From Mesorhizobium sp. M2E.F.Ca.ET.219.01.1.1 (GTDB lineage: Bacteria > Pseudomonadota > Alphaproteobacteria > Rhizobiales > Rhizobiaceae), in assembly GCF_004016445.2 (NCBI RefSeq), contig NZ_SADT02000004.1:388500-452499 (forward strand): a DNA stretch of 64,000 nucleotides, given 5' to 3'. Of the stretch, positions 36,827 to 47,134 are shown piece after piece; position 1 is the first letter of the stretch; the number at the start of each line of letters is the position of its first letter. The position numbers and the translations under genes were made by a program. The notes under the pieces are model-generated. The model saw only the letters and a list, made by a program, of their open reading frames with translations. It ran no database searches and was not told the DNA's origin.

Positions 36827-38359
36827 TCACAACGGAATGTTGTCGTGCTTCTTCCAGGGGTTCTGCATGTCCTTGTTGCGCAGCATGCGCAACGCGCGCG
36901 CCACGCGGCGGCGGGTCGAATGTGGCATGATCACCTCATCGACATAGCCGCGTTCGGCGGCGACGAAGGGCGATAGGAAGCGATCCTCGTAAGTCTTTGT
37001 ATGGGCGGCGATTTTCTCCGGATCGCCGATGTCTTTGCGGTAGATGATCTCGACCGCGCCCCTGGCGCCCATCACGGCGATCTGCGCCGTCGGCCAGGCA
37101 TAGTTCATGTCGCCGCGCAGATGCTTCGACGCCATGACGTCATAGGCGCCGCCATAGGCCTTGCGGGTGATGACGGTGATCTTCGGCACAGTCGCTTCGG
37201 CATAGGCGAAGAGCAGCTTGGCGCCATGCTTGATCAACCCGCCATATTCCTGCGCGGTGCCCGGCAGGAAGCCCGGCACGTCGACGAATGTGACGATCGG
37301 AATCGAAAAACAGTCGCAGAAGCGCACGAAGCGCGCCGCCTTGCGGCTGGCGTCGGAATCGAGCACGCCGGCCAGCACCATCGGCTGGTTGGCGACGAAG
37401 CCCACCGTGCGGCCCTCGACGCGGCCGAAGCCGGTGACGATGTTCCTGGCAAAGCTCTGCTGGATCTCGAAGAAATCGCCTTCGTCGGCGACCTTCAGGA
37501 TCAGTTCCTTGATGTCATAAGGCTTGTTGGCGTTGTCGGGGATCAGCCGGTCGAGCGACAGGTCATGGTCCGTCACCGACTGGTAGCACTCGATCTCGGG
37601 AATCTCGGCCGTGTTCGACGCCGGCAAAAGATCAACCAGCCGGCGCATCTGCAAGAGCGCCTCGACATCGTTGTCATACGCGCCGTCGGCAATCGAGGAT
37701 TTGGTGGTGTGCACACTGGCGCCGCCGAGGCTTTCGGCGGTCACGGTCTCGTTGGTCACCGTCTTCACCACGTCCGGTCCGGTGACGAACATGTAGGAGG
37801 TGTCGCGCACCATGAAGATGAAATCAGTCATGGCCGGCGAATACACGTCGCCGCCGGCGCAGGGGCCCATGATCAGCGAAATCTGCGGGATGACGCCGGA
37901 TGCGAGCACATTGCGCTGGAAAATCTCGGCATAGCCGCCGAGCGCCGCCACGCCTTCCTGGATGCGCGCGCCGCCGGCATCATAGAGGCCGATGATCGGC
38001 GCGCGGTTGCGGAGCGCCATCTCCTGCACCTTGATGACCTTTTCTGCATGCGCCTCCGATAGCGAGCCGCCGAACACGGTGAAATCCTTGGCGAAGATAT
38101 AGATCGGGCGGCCGTTGACGGTGCCCCAGCCGGTGACGACGCCGTCGCCGGCGATCTTGGTCTTCTCCATGCCGAAATCGGTCGAGCGGTGTTCGACATA
38201 CATGTCGAACTCCTCGAACGAGCCTTCATCGAGAAATATCTCGATACGCTCGCGCGCGGTCAGCTTGCCCTTCTTGTGCTGCGCCTCGATGCGGTCCTTG
38301 CCGCCGCCCATGCGGGCAATCTCGCGGCGGCGCTCGAGTTCCTTCAGCACGTCTTTCAT
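36827..38359 (-). CDS. pccB: Propionyl-CoA carboxylase, beta (carboxyltransferase) subunit
   Basis: The 510-residue protein is a biotin-dependent carboxyltransferase. It begins MKDVLKELERRREIARMGGGKDRIEAQHKKGKLTARERI and has the oxyanion-hole motifs LYDAGGARIQEG and DVPGFLPGTAQE. It transfers CO2 from biotin to propionyl-CoA, giving methylmalonyl-CoA, and feeds odd-chain and branched-chain degradation into succinyl-CoA. The alpha subunit gene is not adjacent within the window. Further upstream in-frame ATGs exist but lie outside the family's N-terminus. Confidence 0.93.
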   Translation of the reverse strand: MKDVLKELERRREIARMGGGKDRIEAQHKKGKLTARERIEIFLDEGSFEEFDMYVEHRSTDFGMEKTKIAGDGVVTGWGTVNGRPIYIFAKDFTVFGGSLSEAHAEKVIKVQEMALRNRAPIIGLYDAGGARIQEGVAALGGYAEIFQRNVLASGVIPQISLIMGPCAGGDVYSPAMTDFIFMVRDTSYMFVTGPDVVKTVTNETVTAESLGGASVHTTKSSIADGAYDNDVEALLQMRRLVDLLPASNTAEIPEIECYQSVTDHDLSLDRLIPDNANKPYDIKELILKVADEGDFFEIQQSFARNIVTGFGRVEGRTVGFVANQPMVLAGVLDSDASRKAARFVRFCDCFSIPIVTFVDVPGFLPGTAQEYGGLIKHGAKLLFAYAEATVPKITVITRKAYGGAYDVMASKHLRGDMNYAWPTAQIAVMGARGAVEIIYRKDIGDPEKIAAHTKTYEDRFLSPFVAAERGYVDEVIMPHSTRRRVARALRMLRNKDMQNPWKKHDNIPL

Positions 38360-38748
38360 CGCTGGTCCCCAAAACGGATAAGTGATTTGTGGTAATGGCG
38401 AGGGCAGGAGAGCGCAAGCGCCCTCGTTTTGCTGCATCGCAACATGACCCCTTGCATTTTGGACCGGACTCGGCCATATGCGGCGGCATAGGCGCTTGGG
38501 CCGGCCTGTCCGGCTTTCTCCACGAATGAGACTGGTTGCGTCTGTTTTCCCTCTTTCAAGTCGGCCTCGGTCGATCGGCAAGACGGCGAAAAAGCCCCGG
38601 GGCATGAAGTCCGCGGGCACGACAGCGCAGCCGCGCGGACGTTTCCCGTCCGCCGCCTTGTCGTTTCCTGATGAATTGTTTCGACGGCAGGTTGCGCCCT
38701 GCCGCCATTGACGTTTGCGGCGATTGCGCCGCTTGAAAGAAGATAAAT
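38360..38748. other. Gene-free stretch between pccB and the RNA helicase, with stem-loops
   Basis: This 389-nt gap separates divergent genes and must hold both promoters. On the plus side it has a stem GCGGACG/CGTCCGC (38636-38654) and, just before the helicase, GCGGCG/CGCCGC (38717-38732). Cold-shock helicase genes often have long structured leaders; whether this is one is inference. No small gene is convincing on either strand. Confidence 0.5.
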
Positions 38749-40206
<1,458 letters not shown>

Positions 40207-40230
40207 GCCCGTCAAGGCGATGCAAGAAGA

Positions 40231-40259
40231 AACGGCCGGGGCGATGCTCCGGCCGTTTT
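40231..40259 (+). terminator. Intrinsic terminator after the helicase
   Basis: AACGGCCGG (40231-40239) and CCGGCCGTT (40249-40257) form a perfect 9-bp stem followed by T residues. It separates the helicase from the convergent hydrolase gene. Confidence 0.85.
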
Positions 40260-40328
40260 CATTTCACCGGCCCCGTTTTATTGGCCTGATTTCACCGGCT
40301 CGATTTAACCAGCCGATTTCACTGGCCT
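40260..40328. repeat. Short tandem repeat of a 13-14-bp unit
   Basis: Units like GATTTCACCGGCTC recur at 40288, 40302 and 40315, with a related copy at 40260. The last unit overlaps the 3' end of the hydrolase gene, where it encodes the end of its Gln-rich tail. Confidence 0.55.
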
Positions 40329-41308
40329 GCCTGCTGCTGCATCAGCGCCTTCACCCACACCACGATACGCTGGGTGAGGAAGGCCGTGGTCTGCGGCGAC
40401 AGCACATCGCCGGCGATGACGTGATTGTCCGGATCGCCGGTATCGTCGACCGGCACCAGCTCGTGCGGACCGCCCCAGCGCCCGGCGATCTCGCGTGTGC
40501 GATCCGGCCGCACCACCTTGTCGGAATCCGAGAAGACGAACAGGGCAGGGATCTTTGCCTTCTCGACCGGCGCCCCATAGGCAAGCTCGGTGAGCGCAGC
40601 CATCGGCAACACCGCTTTCATCGGGTATCTGGTGGTCCAGAATTTTTCGTGGAGCGCATTGCGTGCAGGGAAACTGCGCTCCTTGCCGCCGACAAGCTCG
40701 GCGATCTGTCCGCCCCAGGGCATGGTCAGCAACTCCGCGCCGGAGGCCTTGACGCCGAAATTCGGCGATATGAACGCGATTGCCGCGACACCGTCCGAAG
40801 CACCCGGCTGCGTCGCTGCCCATGCTGCCAGCGAGCCGCCGGTCGACGTCCCGATGACGATCACCTTGTCGCCGATTTCGCGGCCGATGGCCAAAGCCTC
40901 CTCATAGTCGTTGATCCAGGCATTGACGCTGCCTTGCGCCATGGCCGCGCCGTCCTGGCCGTGGCCGGTCAGCCGCGTGTAGAAGAGGTTGGCGTCCAGT
41001 TCATCCGCAATGTCGTCCGGCAAGGGGCGGACCTCGCCCTTCGAGGCGGAAAAGCCATGGACGTAGACAATGGCCAAAGGCGTCTTGGCGTGGACCATCG
41101 GGTTTGCCCAGATAATCTCCTTGTCGAGCCCGTCGCGGATGTTGGGCACGGCAGCCTCTTCCCGCGCCAGGTAGGCCTGCGGATCGTCGCCGATCACCGA
41201 CGGATTGAACTTGATCGTGGTATCGACCGGCACGCGGGGGCCGAGGAAGAAGCCGGCGACCAGGATGACTGCAAGACCAAGCACCGCCAGCACGATCCGC
41301 CGCCCCAT
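40319..41308 (-). CDS. Membrane-anchored alpha/beta hydrolase
   Basis: The protein has 329 residues from the ATG at 41308; a second ATG 4 codons upstream is possible. An N-terminal helix (IVLAVLGLAVILVAGFFLG) probably anchors it to the membrane. The hydrolase fold shows VYVHGFSASKGE, the nucleophile elbow GTSTGG, an Asp in VFSDSDKVV and a His in DPDNHVI, a complete lipase/esterase-like triad. The substrate is unknown. It is convergent with the helicase gene. Confidence 0.85.
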   Translation of the reverse strand: MGRRIVLAVLGLAVILVAGFFLGPRVPVDTTIKFNPSVIGDDPQAYLAREEAAVPNIRDGLDKEIIWANPMVHAKTPLAIVYVHGFSASKGEVRPLPDDIADELDANLFYTRLTGHGQDGAAMAQGSVNAWINDYEEALAIGREIGDKVIVIGTSTGGSLAAWAATQPGASDGVAAIAFISPNFGVKASGAELLTMPWGGQIAELVGGKERSFPARNALHEKFWTTRYPMKAVLPMAALTELAYGAPVEKAKIPALFVFSDSDKVVRPDRTREIAGRWGGPHELVPVDDTGDPDNHVIAGDVLSPQTTAFLTQRIVVWVKALMQQQAGQ

Positions 41309-41391
41309 TCCAGTCTCCAAGCAATGATTCTCAACCTATGGCCGTCCCCGCCGGCAGGCAATCGCCGTTTCGCCGGCTTATGTTGCGGCGG

Positions 41392-42240
41392 TTATGCCGC
41401 CTCGTCGCGGGATGTGGCTTTTTTGCCCGCCGGCCTGCGATCGAAATGCAACGGCCGCCCCCACCAGTGGGTGGTGAGCCCGATGACAAAGCGGCCGATC
41501 GGCCGCGGCAGCAGGCCGAGCAACTTCAGCGGCCAGCTTATGTGATAGGGGAAGGTGACTTCGAAGCCGCCTTTCTTGATGCCGCGGGCCATCCGGCGCG
41601 AGGCGCGATGCACAGGCATGAGACCCGGCATCGGCAGCTTGTTCTTTTCGGTCAGCGGCGTGTCGATGAAGCCCGGATTGATGACCTGGACGCGGATGTT
41701 CATCTTGTCGAAGTCGTATTTCAGCGACTCCGCCAGGATGTTGATCGCGGCCTTGGTGCCGCCATAGGCTGCCGTCGTCGGCCAGCCGGAATAGGCGGTG
41801 ACCGATCCGACAAGAACGACATGGCCGCGTCCGCGCACCCGCATGCGCTCGACGACAGGCACCACGCCGTTGACGATGCCGAAATAGTTCACGGCGAAGG
41901 AACGATGGAAATCGCGCACCACCAGATTCTCGCCGGGGGTGGCGATGTAGTTGCCGGCATTGAAGACGGCCAGCACGATCGGGCCCATCTGCTCCTCGAT
42001 CGCGGCGGCCGTGCGCGCCATGCCGTGCTCGTCGGTGACGTCGCAGGGAAAGGACTTCACATGCCCGGACATCTGCGCCGTTTCGACGATCAGCGTGTCG
42101 GCTGGATCTTCCGGCAGCGACGTCACCGCCACGGCATAGCCTTGATTGGCGAGATCCTTGGCCAACGCGCGACCAAGCCCGCTGCTGCCGCCCGTGATCC
42201 AGGCAACGCCGTCTTTCGGATTGGCCCGGTAGAGTGTCAT
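41392..42240 (-). CDS. Short-chain dehydrogenase/reductase
   Basis: This 282-residue protein is a classical SDR. The NAD(P)-binding motif TGGSSGLGRALA lies near residue 15, NAG follows in VLAVFNAGNYIA, and the active-site Ser and YGGTKAAIN (Tyr-x-x-x-Lys) are present. The C-terminal 40 residues contain a hydrophobic stretch (GRFVIGLTTHWWGRPLHF). The ATG at 42240 with AGGA upstream is preferred to an ATG at 42309. The substrate is unknown. Confidence 0.9.
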   Translation of the reverse strand: MTLYRANPKDGVAWITGGSSGLGRALAKDLANQGYAVAVTSLPEDPADTLIVETAQMSGHVKSFPCDVTDEHGMARTAAAIEEQMGPIVLAVFNAGNYIATPGENLVVRDFHRSFAVNYFGIVNGVVPVVERMRVRGRGHVVLVGSVTAYSGWPTTAAYGGTKAAINILAESLKYDFDKMNIRVQVINPGFIDTPLTEKNKLPMPGLMPVHRASRRMARGIKKGGFEVTFPYHISWPLKLLGLLPRPIGRFVIGLTTHWWGRPLHFDRRPAGKKATSRDEAA

Positions 42241-42431
42241 GGGGTGTCCTGCGGATGTTCCGGTTTGCTCTAGCGGCGGAGAAATCGGTTGAAAAGAGCG
42301 GTTTTGCACCTGTCACCGAAATGATCGCGTGCGTTGCACCATCCGGAATGCGACTGGACCAGGCAAAATCTTGCCTTGAAACCGCGGCGTCCGGTTTTTA
42401 GGGTCTCGCCGCACACATGAAGGAATCCCGC

Positions 42432-43466
42432 ATGCCCCGTTCTGTGATCGAAGCGATCGGTAACACGCCCCTGATCCGGCTCAACAAGGCTTCGGAAGCG
42501 ACCGGCTGCGAAATCCTGGGCAAGGCCGAGTTCATGAATCCTGGGCAATCAGTGAAAGATCGCGCCGGCCTGTTCATCATCCGCGATGCCGAGCAGCGCG
42601 GCCTGCTCAAGCCCGGCGGGCTCATCGTCGAAGGCACTGCCGGCAACACCGGCATCGGCCTGACGCTGGTCGCCAAGGCGCTCGGCTACCGCACCGTGAT
42701 CGTCATCCCCGACACGCAGAGCCAGGAAAAGAAGGACACGATCAAGATCCTGGGCGCGGAGCTCATCGAAGTGCCGGCCGTGCCGTACAAGAACGCCAAC
42801 AATTACATAAAACTGTCGGGCCGCCTTGCCGAGCAACTGGCGCGCTCCGAACCCAACGGCGCGATCTGGGCCAACCAGTTCGACAATGTCGCCAACCGCG
42901 ACGGCCATGTCCGCACGACCGCGCAGGAAATCTGGGCCCAGACCGGCGGCAAGATCGACGGCTTCGTTTCGGCCGTCGGCTCCGGCGGCACGCTCGCCGG
43001 TGTCGCTCTCGGGCTCAAGGGCAAGAGCAAGGACGTCAAGATCGCGCTCGCCGATCCGCTGGGCGCCGCGCTCTACAGTTTCTACACCAGCGGCGAGTTG
43101 AAATCCGACGGCAACTCGATCACCGAGGGCATCGGCCAGGGCCGCATCACCGCCAATCTCGAAGGCTTCACGCCGGACTTCTCCTACCAGATCCCGGACG
43201 AGGAAGCGTTGCCGATCATCTTCGACCTGATCCAGGAAGAGGGACTCTGTGTCGGCGGCTCGACAGGCATCAACATTGCCGGCGCCATCCGGCTGGCGCG
43301 CGAGCTCGGACCCGGCCACACCATCGTGACGATCCTTGCCGACTACGGCACACGCTACCAGTCCAAGCTCTTCAATCCGGAGTTCCTGCGCGGCAAGAAT
43401 CTTCCGGTGCCGGGCTGGATGGAAGAGAAGGCCGACATTTCCGTGCCGTTCGAAAAGGTAGCATGA
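42432..43466 (+). CDS. cysK: Cysteine synthase A
   Basis: The 344-residue enzyme makes cysteine from O-acetylserine and sulfide with pyridoxal phosphate. The PLP lysine lies in MNPGQSVKDRAGL; the substrate loop TAGNTGIGL and the phosphate-binding GSGGTLAGVA follow. AAGGAA 6 nt upstream supports the start at 42432 over 42417. It overlaps the next gene, an alanyl-tRNA editing protein, by 4 nt. Confidence 0.95.
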   Translation: MPRSVIEAIGNTPLIRLNKASEATGCEILGKAEFMNPGQSVKDRAGLFIIRDAEQRGLLKPGGLIVEGTAGNTGIGLTLVAKALGYRTVIVIPDTQSQEKKDTIKILGAELIEVPAVPYKNANNYIKLSGRLAEQLARSEPNGAIWANQFDNVANRDGHVRTTAQEIWAQTGGKIDGFVSAVGSGGTLAGVALGLKGKSKDVKIALADPLGAALYSFYTSGELKSDGNSITEGIGQGRITANLEGFTPDFSYQIPDEEALPIIFDLIQEEGLCVGGSTGINIAGAIRLARELGPGHTIVTILADYGTRYQSKLFNPEFLRGKNLPVPGWMEEKADISVPFEKVA

Positions 43467-44209
43467 TGGCGCACAAGACCGAGGCGCTGTTTCGCGACGA
43501 CGCCTATCAGACGACGGCCGAGGCCGAGGTCGTCGCCATCAACGATCGCGGCGGCATCCTTCTCGACCGCACAATCTTCTATGCCACCTCCGGCGGGCAG
43601 CCGGGCGATACCGGGTTGTTCGAGCGCGCCGACGGCAGCCGCATGGCGATTGCCGCGACGATCACCGGCGAGACCAAGGACGAGATCATCCATGTCCCGG
43701 CGCCGGAGCAGCCGCTGCCCGCGGTCGGCGAAAAGCTGAAGCTTCTCATCGACTGGGAGCGGCGGCACTTGCTGATGCGCATGCATTCCGCTTGCCACTT
43801 GCTGACCGTGGTCTGTCCATTTCCGATCACAGGAGCGTCGGTCGCCGAGGACGACAGCCGCGTCGACTTCGACATTCCCGACGCCGGTTTCAGCAAGGAG
43901 GATGTGACGGCGCGGCTGATGGAGCTGGTGCGCGCCGACCATCCGATCTTCACCCGGTTGATCACCGACGACGAGCTCGCCGCCAATCCCGGCCTGGTCA
44001 AATCGAAGAACCTCCGCCCGCCGGTCGGCACAGGAAAAATCCGCCTGGTCTGCATCGGCGAGAACGGCTCGGTCGACAGCCAGCCCTGCGGTGGAACGCA
44101 TGTGAAGTCGACCGGCGAGGTCGGCGAGATCCATATCGGCAAGATCGAGAAGAAGGGCCGCGAGAACCGGCGCTTCCGTATCCGCTTCGGGCCAATGCCG
44201 GCGAATTGA
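43463..44209 (+). CDS. alaX: Alanyl-tRNA editing protein (AlaX-M type)
   Basis: This 248-residue free-standing editing domain is related to the editing and C-Ala regions of AlaRS and to threonyl-tRNA editing domains. The zinc ligands are in HSACH (HxxxH) and CGGTH (CxxxH). It hydrolyses Ser-tRNA(Ala) and possibly Gly-tRNA(Ala). The start overlaps the cysK stop by 4 nt (ATGA), so the two genes are co-translated. A second ATG immediately follows the first. Confidence 0.92.
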   Translation: MMAHKTEALFRDDAYQTTAEAEVVAINDRGGILLDRTIFYATSGGQPGDTGLFERADGSRMAIAATITGETKDEIIHVPAPEQPLPAVGEKLKLLIDWERRHLLMRMHSACHLLTVVCPFPITGASVAEDDSRVDFDIPDAGFSKEDVTARLMELVRADHPIFTRLITDDELAANPGLVKSKNLRPPVGTGKIRLVCIGENGSVDSQPCGGTHVKSTGEVGEIHIGKIEKKGRENRRFRIRFGPMPAN

Positions 44210-44225
44210 TGCTCGAAGTTATGAC

Positions 44226-44274
44226 GCATGATGTCGCCCGAAAACCGCTTCGCACTTTTCGGCATCATGCTCTA
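44226..44274. repeat. RIME-like palindromic repeat
   Basis: GCATGATG (44226-44233) and CATCATGC (44263-44270) enclose CCGAAAA/TTTTCGG, and the element ends with TGCTCTA (44268-44274). The stretch from CCGAAAACCGC to CATCATGCTCTA is nearly identical to the copy before secY. It lies between alaX and sseA. Confidence 0.7.
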
Positions 44275-44302
44275 AACCGAGGCGGCCCAGGGAGATAACA
44301 AA

Positions 44303-45154
44303 ATGGCGCAGGACAGTCCCTTCATCGTCGACGCCGACTGGCTGGAAAAGCAACTTGGCGAGCCCGGCCTCACCATCATCGACGCCTCCTGGTATCTGCC
44401 GGCGCAAAAGCGAGACGCCCGCGCCGAATACGATGCCGCGCACATTCCCGGTGCGCGCTTCCTCGACCAGGATGCGGTTTCCGATCCGGATTCGAAATTG
44501 CCGCACACCTTGGCCTCGCCGCAGCATTTTGCCCAGTATGTCGGCGCCATGGGCGTTACGGCTGATGACACAATCGTCGTCTATGACGGGCCTGGTCTGT
44601 TCTCGGCGCCGCGCGCCTGGTGGATGTTCCGGGTCATGGGCGTTTTCCAGGTCTATATTCTGAACGGTGGCTTCGACCGCTGGAAGGCCGAGGGGCGGCT
44701 AGTGACTTCCGAGCCGACCAAGATCGCGCCGAGCGTCTTCCATGCCGATTTCGACGAGGGCCGGGTCGTCGGCCTCGACGAGATGCGCAGGATCGTCGAC
44801 GGCCGCAAGAGCCAGATCGCCGACGCGCGCTCGGCCGGCCGTTTCGCCGGAACCGATCCGGAGCCGCGTCCCGGCGTCCGTTCGGGCCATATGCCAGGCG
44901 CGCACAACGTCCCGATCACGGCGCTTGCCGAGAATGGCGAGCTGCTGCCCAAGGACCGTTTGCGCAAGGTGATCGAGGATGCCGGCATCGATTTGTCGAA
45001 GCCGGTCGTCACGTCCTGCGGCTCGGGCATCACGGCGGCGGCGATCACGCTTGCGCTGGAGACGCTCGGCCATACCGACAACCGGCTTTACGACGGATCC
45101 TGGACGGAATGGGGCGGTCTGAGCGACACACCGGTGGTGACGGGGAAAGAATGA
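44303..45154 (+). CDS. sseA: 3-mercaptopyruvate sulfurtransferase
   Basis: The 283-residue protein has two rhodanese domains. The first (about 1-150) is structural; the second carries the catalytic cysteine in SCGSGITAA, the CG[ST]G loop that separates mercaptopyruvate sulfurtransferases from thiosulfate sulfurtransferases. It moves sulfur from 3-mercaptopyruvate to thiols or cyanide. The nearby cysK fits a role in cysteine metabolism. It overlaps the following GNAT gene by 4 nt. Confidence 0.93.
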   Translation: MAQDSPFIVDADWLEKQLGEPGLTIIDASWYLPAQKRDARAEYDAAHIPGARFLDQDAVSDPDSKLPHTLASPQHFAQYVGAMGVTADDTIVVYDGPGLFSAPRAWWMFRVMGVFQVYILNGGFDRWKAEGRLVTSEPTKIAPSVFHADFDEGRVVGLDEMRRIVDGRKSQIADARSAGRFAGTDPEPRPGVRSGHMPGAHNVPITALAENGELLPKDRLRKVIEDAGIDLSKPVVTSCGSGITAAAITLALETLGHTDNRLYDGSWTEWGGLSDTPVVTGKE

Positions 45155-45717
45155 TGGAAAACGGCGCGCCGCAAGATATCGATGTCACGGTCACGTTCCT
45201 GGAGATGCACGCGACGCCGGCGGTTTCGCCGCCGATCCCCTACAACCGGCAGATCGCGCTGCTGAAGACCAAGGACATCCCGCTCCATTTCTACCGCTAT
45301 TTGATAGATCGCGTCGGGCGCAAATGGCACTGGGTCAATGTGCTGCGGATGAGCGACGAGGAACTGGCCGCTGGCCTGCACCGCGAGGACCGCGACGTCA
45401 GGGTGCTCTATCTCGACGGCGCTCCCGCCGGCTTCTTCGACCTCAAGCCGCATCTTCCGGACGAAGTGGAGCTCGCCTATTTCGGCATGATGGAACATGC
45501 GCACGGCCAGGGCCTCGGACGCTGGTTCCTCGGCGCGGCGATCTCGGCGGCCTGGGCATATGGGCCAAAATTCGTCTCCGTGCAGACCTGCACGCTCGAC
45601 CATCCGGCGGCTCTGCCGCTGTACCAGAAACTCGGCTTCACGCCTGTGGCGCAGAAGAAGGAAGTCGTCCACCCGCTGACCTTCGCCGAGCGTTCAGCCA
45701 GCGTCATGCGAGGCTAA
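45151..45717 (+). CDS. GNAT-family N-acetyltransferase
   Basis: The 188-residue protein shows the GNAT core: VRVLYLDGAPAGFFDLKPHLPDEVELAYFGMMEHAHGQGLGRWFLGAAI, with the acetyl-CoA loop HGQGLGRW, and then HPAALPLYQKLGF. It acetylates an unknown amine. Its ATG overlaps the sseA stop (ATGA), so they form one operon. Confidence 0.9.
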   Translation: MMENGAPQDIDVTVTFLEMHATPAVSPPIPYNRQIALLKTKDIPLHFYRYLIDRVGRKWHWVNVLRMSDEELAAGLHREDRDVRVLYLDGAPAGFFDLKPHLPDEVELAYFGMMEHAHGQGLGRWFLGAAISAAWAYGPKFVSVQTCTLDHPAALPLYQKLGFTPVAQKKEVVHPLTFAERSASVMRG

Positions 45718-45826
45718 GCCGTTCCCTTGAATTGCCTTGGGCCTGAACATCCCGTTCATCGCCGCTTCAGACTGTCTTTGCCATGGTCCGGCCGCATTAC
45801 GAGGCCGAGCTTATAGGAGAAAAGAC

Positions 45827-46384
45827 ATGTTGACCCGACGTATGTTTGCCGTCGCCGCGATCGCTGCAATTGCCATGCCGAGCCTGGCATTCGCTCAGGC
45901 GACCACGCCTTCGGCCGCGACGATCGAGCGGCAGCTCGACGCCGCGCCCAGGAAGAAGCTGCGCCCGAACGAGCGTGTCACCATTCGCGAGTTCAAGCGC
46001 CGGCCGGATCTGCGGCGCATGGCGCGTTCGATCGATATCCAGTCGATCAATTTCGAGTTCGGCTCGGCCGCCATCGCCTCTTCGCAATACGGCAAGGTCG
46101 AGATCATCGCCGACGCGCTCCATCGCATCCTGCGCCGCGACCGTGGCGCCCGCATCCTGATCGAGGGCCACACCGACGCCGTCGGCTCCTTCGAGTCGAA
46201 CCAGGTCCTGTCCGAGCGCCGTGCCCGCTCCCTCAAGCGGACCCTGGTAGGCGAGTTCGGCGTGCCCTCATTCGCGCTGGAAACCGTTGGCTATGGCGAG
46301 GAATTCCTGCTCGTGCCGACCCAGCAGGAGAACTGGCGCAACCGCCGCGTGACGCTGCGCCGCTTCGACGACTTCGTGCGGTAA
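45827..46384 (+). CDS. OmpA-domain envelope protein
   Basis: This 185-residue protein has a signal peptide (MLTRRMFAVAAIAAIAMPSLAFAQA) and a C-terminal OmpA-like peptidoglycan-binding domain (about 75-180): INFEFGSAAIASSQYGKV, LIEGHTDAVGSFESNQVLSERRARSLKRTL, and ENWRNRRVTL. It probably links the envelope to peptidoglycan non-covalently. AGGAGA lies 6 nt before the ATG. It is a stand-alone gene. Confidence 0.9.
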   Translation: MLTRRMFAVAAIAAIAMPSLAFAQATTPSAATIERQLDAAPRKKLRPNERVTIREFKRRPDLRRMARSIDIQSINFEFGSAAIASSQYGKVEIIADALHRILRRDRGARILIEGHTDAVGSFESNQVLSERRARSLKRTLVGEFGVPSFALETVGYGEEFLLVPTQQENWRNRRVTLRRFDDFVR

Positions 46385-46456
46385 CGCTCGGCCCGACAAT
46401 GCCGATGGTCAAGAGCTCGGTTGCATAAGCAGCCGGGCTCTTCATGTGCGCGCCGC

Positions 46457-46559
46457 TAGAGCAATTCCAGGAAAAGTGTGAACAGTTTTCCGTCCCGGAA
46501 TTGCGTAAAAACAAAGAGTTAGAGCGGTTCGCCCTTTCCGTCAAACGGTGAAACGCTCT
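46457..46559. repeat. Pair of adjacent RIME-like palindromes
   Basis: The first unit has CAATTCC/GGAATTG arms (46462-46503) around GGAAAA/TTTTCC. The second runs from AGAGCGGTTC (46521) to GAAACGCTCT (46550-46559) with one mismatch. Both carry the AGAGC end shared by the other copies. The pair lies between the OmpA-domain gene and the DUF1203 gene. Confidence 0.6.
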
Positions 46560-46628
46560 CGTCAGGAATCGGGTGGGAGACACTACCGCCAAGGCATAAT
46601 TTCCGGACATCGCCACCGGAGATTTGCC

Positions 46629-47096
46629 ATGAGCATCCAGTTCAAAGCTTTGCCGACCGAAGCCGTGCGCGCCTTGCAGCGGGGAGGGCCCGACGCCTAT
46701 GGCCTTGCCCCGGAACACCGGATCTCCGAAGGCGACGGCGTGCCCTGCAGGCACTGCATGAAAAACGTCGCCGCGGGCGACGGCTATCTCATCGTGGCCT
46801 ACAGGCCGTTCCCGGAACTGCAGCCCTATGCCGAGACCGGCCCGATCTTCCTGCACGCCGAGGAATGCGAACGCGCCGCCGACGGGGAGGCGCTGCCGGA
46901 AATGCTCGCAAGCAGCGACTATATCGTCAGGGGCTATGGCAAGGACGATCGCATCGTCTATGGCAGCGGCGCGGTCACGCCGACAGACGACATCGCCGCT
47001 CGCGCGACGACACTGCTTGAGCGCGATGACATCGCCTACATCCATGTCCGCTCGGCGCGAAACAATTGCTATCAATGCCGCATCGAGAGGGCCTGA
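46629..47096 (+). CDS. DUF1203 family protein
   Basis: The 155-residue protein matches the DUF1203 pattern: CRHCMKNVAAGDGYLIVAYRPF near residue 40, then GPIFLHAEECERAA and the end HVRSARNNCYQCRIERA. Family function is unknown; the conserved Cys and His residues suggest metal binding. No strong ribosome binding site is visible before the ATG, and no neighbour suggests a role. Confidence 0.8.
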   Translation: MSIQFKALPTEAVRALQRGGPDAYGLAPEHRISEGDGVPCRHCMKNVAAGDGYLIVAYRPFPELQPYAETGPIFLHAEECERAADGEALPEMLASSDYIVRGYGKDDRIVYGSGAVTPTDDIAARATTLLERDDIAYIHVRSARNNCYQCRIERA

Positions 47097-47134
47097 TCCC
47101 AAACCGGCCCGATCGCAAACGAACATGCCCCCAG

